Source: Gammaproteobacteria bacterium (GTDB taxonomy: Bacteria > Pseudomonadota > Gammaproteobacteria > Steroidobacterales > Steroidobacteraceae). From it: DNA of 55,170 bases. Position numbers and translations under genes: made by a program. The stretch's first letter is position 1. Each line of letters begins with the position of its first letter. Below, piece by piece: positions 52,688-55,170 of this stretch. The DNA lies in assembly GCA_027317845.1 (NCBI GenBank), contig DAHVQK010000062.1, positions 1 through 55,170 of the forward strand, in the 5' to 3' direction. Under the pieces are notes generated by a model. That model worked only from the letters and a program-made list of their open reading frames with translations, did not search any database and was not told the DNA's origin.

Positions 52688-53986
52688 TCAGAAGCTCAGA
52701 AACAGGCCGGCGTTGATGTTCCAGCTGGAGTTGCGCTGATTCAGATCGTTGGTCGCGTGAATCTGGCTGAACTCCCCGACCAGCAGCAGATCGTGGGTCA
52801 GGTGGTGATAGATGCCGGCGGTCCACTTGTCGTTCTTCTCGACGAGCGTCGGCAGGGTGAGCATGTCATTGCCCGTGGGGTCGAGCTTGCTCTGGCCGTA
52901 ATTCACCCCGAACTTCGTCTTGCCTACCGTGTAGGTGAGCTGCGCGAGGAAGCCCTCGGAATCGCGCGGCCGGCCGAGCGTGTCGTTCGAGAGGACGAAC
53001 AGTCCCGTGGTGCCGACCCCCTTCGCCCGGTAGTACCAGCCCGCGGCCTGGAAGGGGCCCGCGGTGTACATGCCGCCGAGATCGAAGCCGGCGCTGCTGT
53101 AGGCGAGCTCACCCGCGGCGCCGGCCAGCACGCACGCATTCGCCTGCAGTGCCGTGTCGGTGCAGGCGATTCGCTGCTTCTGATACAGACCGCTCGCCGA
53201 GAGATACACCGGCCCCATCTTGTAGGCGATCTTCGCCTGCAGGCCGGGGCTCGAGTGGTTGACGGGGATCTGCCCGAGCGTGTTGAGCGGATCGAATATG
53301 CCGACGGTGATCTTCGTTCCACCGAAGCTCGGGGTCGTATAGTCGATCTGCGACAGCCAGTCGGTGTAGATGTAGCCAAGACCGATCGAGCCCAGGGACG
53401 TGTTCGCCGGCGCGGCATAGTCGCCGTTGCCCGCGCCGACGCCAAGCAGCGTCATGTCGTTGAGGATGGCGTCGGACTGGAACAGTCCGATGTTACGGCC
53501 CGCCATGATGGTGCCCATTCTCTTGTTGCCCACCGTGAGGAACACCTGGCGGATGTCGAGGCCGGCGGTGCCGAGGGCGGTGTGGCCGAGGTTCCCCGCT
53601 CCGGTCTGCAGGTTCGGACTGCCGCTGTCATTCGTGCTGATGCCCGGATACAGGCCGAACGTGAAACCGATGTCGTAGCCGTCCTGGGTCGTCAGGCCGC
53701 TGATGGTGAGCGCCGCCGGCAGCAGGCCGTTCGATACCGACGAGGAGCTGTTCGTCGCCACGCAAGCGAGACCTCCTGCCACGTTGGCCGAGCTCGATGG
53801 GGCCTGGCAATGCGAATAGATGTAGTGCGCGTTGACGTTGCCGTCGAAATTCAAGGTCCATTTGCCGGCTTTGACGCCGATCGCATGGGCCGGCGGGATG
53901 CCGGTGAGGAAGCCGGCGAGCGCGCCGGCGACGAGGATGACCAGAGTGTTGGTCATGGCCGGTGGAGAGATGCTGTGCAGTCTCAT
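52688..53986 (-). CDS. Outer-membrane porin
   Basis: A 432-residue beta-barrel protein with signal peptide (TNTLVILVAGALAGFLTGIP, cleavage near AHA) and C-terminal Phe (WNINAGLFLSF). The opening strand GKWTLNFDGNVNAHYIYSHC, the IMAGRNIGLFQ loop and regularly alternating strands fit a 16-stranded general-diffusion porin. Three or four cysteines in the loops are unusual for porins. GGGGG lies 8 nt before the ATG. It is driven by a sigma-54 promoter like the aldehyde dehydrogenase gene, so it may admit the substrate of that pathway. Confidence 0.88.
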   Translation of the reverse strand: MRLHSISPPAMTNTLVILVAGALAGFLTGIPPAHAIGVKAGKWTLNFDGNVNAHYIYSHCQAPSSSANVAGGLACVATNSSSSVSNGLLPAALTISGLTTQDGYDIGFTFGLYPGISTNDSGSPNLQTGAGNLGHTALGTAGLDIRQVFLTVGNKRMGTIMAGRNIGLFQSDAILNDMTLLGVGAGNGDYAAPANTSLGSIGLGYIYTDWLSQIDYTTPSFGGTKITVGIFDPLNTLGQIPVNHSSPGLQAKIAYKMGPVYLSASGLYQKQRIACTDTALQANACVLAGAAGELAYSSAGFDLGGMYTAGPFQAAGWYYRAKGVGTTGLFVLSNDTLGRPRDSEGFLAQLTYTVGKTKFGVNYGQSKLDPTGNDMLTLPTLVEKNDKWTAGIYHHLTHDLLLVGEFSQIHATNDLNQRNSSWNINAGLFLSF

Positions 53987-54026
53987 CGAATTAACCCCCT
54001 GGTTGTGCACTTGACGGGCGGGTCGC

Positions 54027-54042
54027 TGCAAACGCCGTGCCA
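54027..54042 (-). promoter_or_regulatory. Sigma-54 promoter of the porin gene
   Basis: On the minus strand TGGCAC-GGCGT-TTGCA is an exact match to the -24/-12 consensus. Transcription should begin near 54016, giving a 30-nt leader to the porin ATG at 53986. Confidence 0.92.
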
Positions 54043-54321
54043 CTCTGTCGGCGCGGCGCTGTTGCGCCCGGCACACGATGCGACGTAAGGCCGTATCCGT
54101 GCCGTCCTGGTGGCGAGTGGCGCGGCGTCGGTGTCGGATCGCGGTTTACTGCGCGACCACACGGATGCAGGCCCGGCACGCCGATAGCTTGCCGGGATTT
54201 GCGGAAGGATGAGCCTTGGACTCGATGGAACCGGCGGGTAGTGTCGCAAGGTGTGCCGGATGGGTGACAGGGTTGTGTCGTTTCTTGTCATCGCGATACA
54301 GCGCGCCTCGCGGCGTTGCAG
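54043..54321. other. Upstream region of the porin promoter
   Basis: No gene is seen. This region should hold the enhancer sites for the sigma-54 promoter, but no clear dyad repeated from the aldehyde dehydrogenase upstream region was found. Confidence 0.4.
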
Positions 54322-54352
54322 AAAAATGACACGACGCCGCGGCGGGCGGCGT
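54322..54352 (-). terminator. Probable terminator of the enhancer-binding-protein gene
   Basis: On the minus strand ACGCCGC-CCGCC-GCGGCGT forms a perfect 7-bp stem and is followed 7 nt later by TTTTT. It lies 27 bp after the regulator stop codon and would insulate the porin promoter from read-through. Confidence 0.55.
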
Positions 54353-54378
54353 GGAGCGGACGGGCCCGGGGAAAGCCG

Positions 54379-55170
54379 TCAGTGCCGGATGGCGAGCGAG
54401 ATGCTGAGGCGCCGCATCTTGCGGTAGAGCGTATTGCGGCCCATGCCGAGCTGACGGGCCACCCGGCTGATATTGCCGTGGTGCAGTTCGATCTCGTGCA
54501 TGAGGGCGTTGCGCTCGGCCTTCTCGAGCGGATTGAGCCCGATCGCCTCCTGCGGGAGCTCGGCTTCGGAATCCGGCTCGCCGGCGCCATAGTCGGCAGG
54601 CAGGCTGCCCGCATCCAGCTGATCGTTCGCGCGCATCGCGATCATGCCGCGCAGCACGTTGCGCAGCTGGCGGATGTTGCCGGGCCAGCTGTAGGCCTTG
54701 AGCGCCCCGACCAGCTCCTCGCCCATGCACACCGAGGGCGTCGCGGCGCTCTCCTGTGTGAACAGATGACGGATGAGCGCGGCCTTGTCGCGGCGCTCGC
54801 GCAGCGGCGGCAGCGTGAGCGCGAGGCCCTGCAGGCGGTAGAAGAGATCCTCGCGGAACTCACCGCACCGCACCTTCTCGTGCAGCGCCTCGCGCGATGA
54901 GCTGATCAGGCGGATGTCGATCGGCGCGGGCGCTCCCGCGGCGGGCCGCGACAACTCGCGCTCCTCGATCATGCGCAGCAGCTGCCCCTGAAGCGGCAGC
55001 GGCAGCTCCCCGACGTCATCGAGAAACAAAGTCCCGCCGTCGGCCTGCAGGATGCGCCCCTGCGCCGGGTCCGAGCCACTCGCGGAGCTTGCTCCGAAGA
55101 GCTCCTCGGCGAGCTCACCCTCGCCGAGGGAGCCGCAGTGCACCGCGACGAAGGGCCGCTCGGAGCGCTC
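54379..55170 (-). CDS. Enhancer-binding-protein-type Fis-family regulator, GAFTGA-less, partial
   Basis: The C-terminal 263 codons or so of an AAA+ regulator; the N-terminus and Walker A lie beyond the window. Seen are the end of the first ATPase segment (RPFVAVHCGSL...ELAEELFG), Walker B GGTLFLDDVGELPL, the arginine-finger region FREDLFYRLQGLALTLPPLRER, the C-domain SWPGNIRQLRNVLRG and a Fis-type helix-turn-helix (HGNISRVARQLGMGRNTLYR). In sigma-54 activators ELFG is followed by a loop with GAFTGA; here it reads ASSASGSDPAQGRI, about four residues shorter and without the motif. It would regulate the adjacent cluster by position. The match to AcoR/ExaE-like regulators is at family level. Confidence 0.85.
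   Translation of the reverse strand, partial: ERSERPFVAVHCGSLGEGELAEELFGASSASGSDPAQGRILQADGGTLFLDDVGELPLPLQGQLLRMIEERELSRPAAGAPAPIDIRLISSSREALHEKVRCGEFREDLFYRLQGLALTLPPLRERRDKAALIRHLFTQESAATPSVCMGEELVGALKAYSWPGNIRQLRNVLRGMIAMRANDQLDAGSLPADYGAGEPDSEAELPQEAIGLNPLEKAERNALMHEIELHHGNISRVARQLGMGRNTLYRKMRRLSISLAIRH

Overview
The window is GC-rich, densely packed bacterial chromosome with no phage, transposase or CRISPR. The gene orders pcnB-folK-deoxynucleoside kinase-panB-panC and amiC-mutL-miaA-hfq-hflX-purA, together with TonB receptors, a porin and an RND tripartite pump, point to a gammaproteobacterium (inference: somewhere near the Xanthomonadales/Nevskiales). The genus cannot be named from the sequence alone.

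Layout. 1-3.1 kb: end of a TonB receptor, then an Lrp-type regulator divergent from an ornithine cyclodeaminase/arginase operon (arginine to ornithine to proline). 3.4-6.8 kb: KDG kinase, a KirBac potassium channel, a DUF1203 protein and a HAD phosphatase. 6.8-11.9 kb: a 34-bp inverted repeat followed by two secreted glycosidases (GH31 with an inserted beta-sandwich, and a glycogen-debranching-like six-hairpin enzyme). 11.9-18.2 kb: a decaying segment with an internally deleted ppsA, the 3' stub of a probable pyruvate:flavodoxin oxidoreductase, an internally deleted polX and a 3'-truncated cation/proton antiporter, mixed with intact osmC-like, membrane-protein, NDP-sugar pyrophosphorylase and two CBS-domain genes. 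18.3-24.2 kb: YncE/phosphoesterase, alcohol dehydrogenase, MscS channel, ABM-domain protein. 24.4-31.9 kb: a metal-resistance island with a MerR regulator, cusBAC-like efflux genes and a GDCCVxC-family Cys-rich protein, driven by two MerR-type promoters of the same design. 32-47 kb: housekeeping core with tRNA-Glu(CUC), RNA, folate, pantothenate, queuosine, metabolite repair, cell-wall, mismatch repair, tRNA modification, Hfq and purine genes. 47-55 kb: M48 protease, then an aldehyde dehydrogenase/DUF779 pair, a TonB receptor and a porin, ending in a bacterial enhancer-binding protein cut by the window edge.

The most informative signals are regulatory. The aldehyde dehydrogenase and porin genes carry near-perfect sigma-54 promoters at almost the same distance from their start codons, yet the neighbouring enhancer-binding protein lacks the GAFTGA loop normally needed to contact sigma-54. 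Four genes (KirBac, cusB, panB, nnrD) have a -10-like hexamer exactly 7 nt before the start codon and no well-placed Shine-Dalgarno, which suggests leaderless mRNAs. The queG/nnrD gap has overlapping back-to-back -10 elements.
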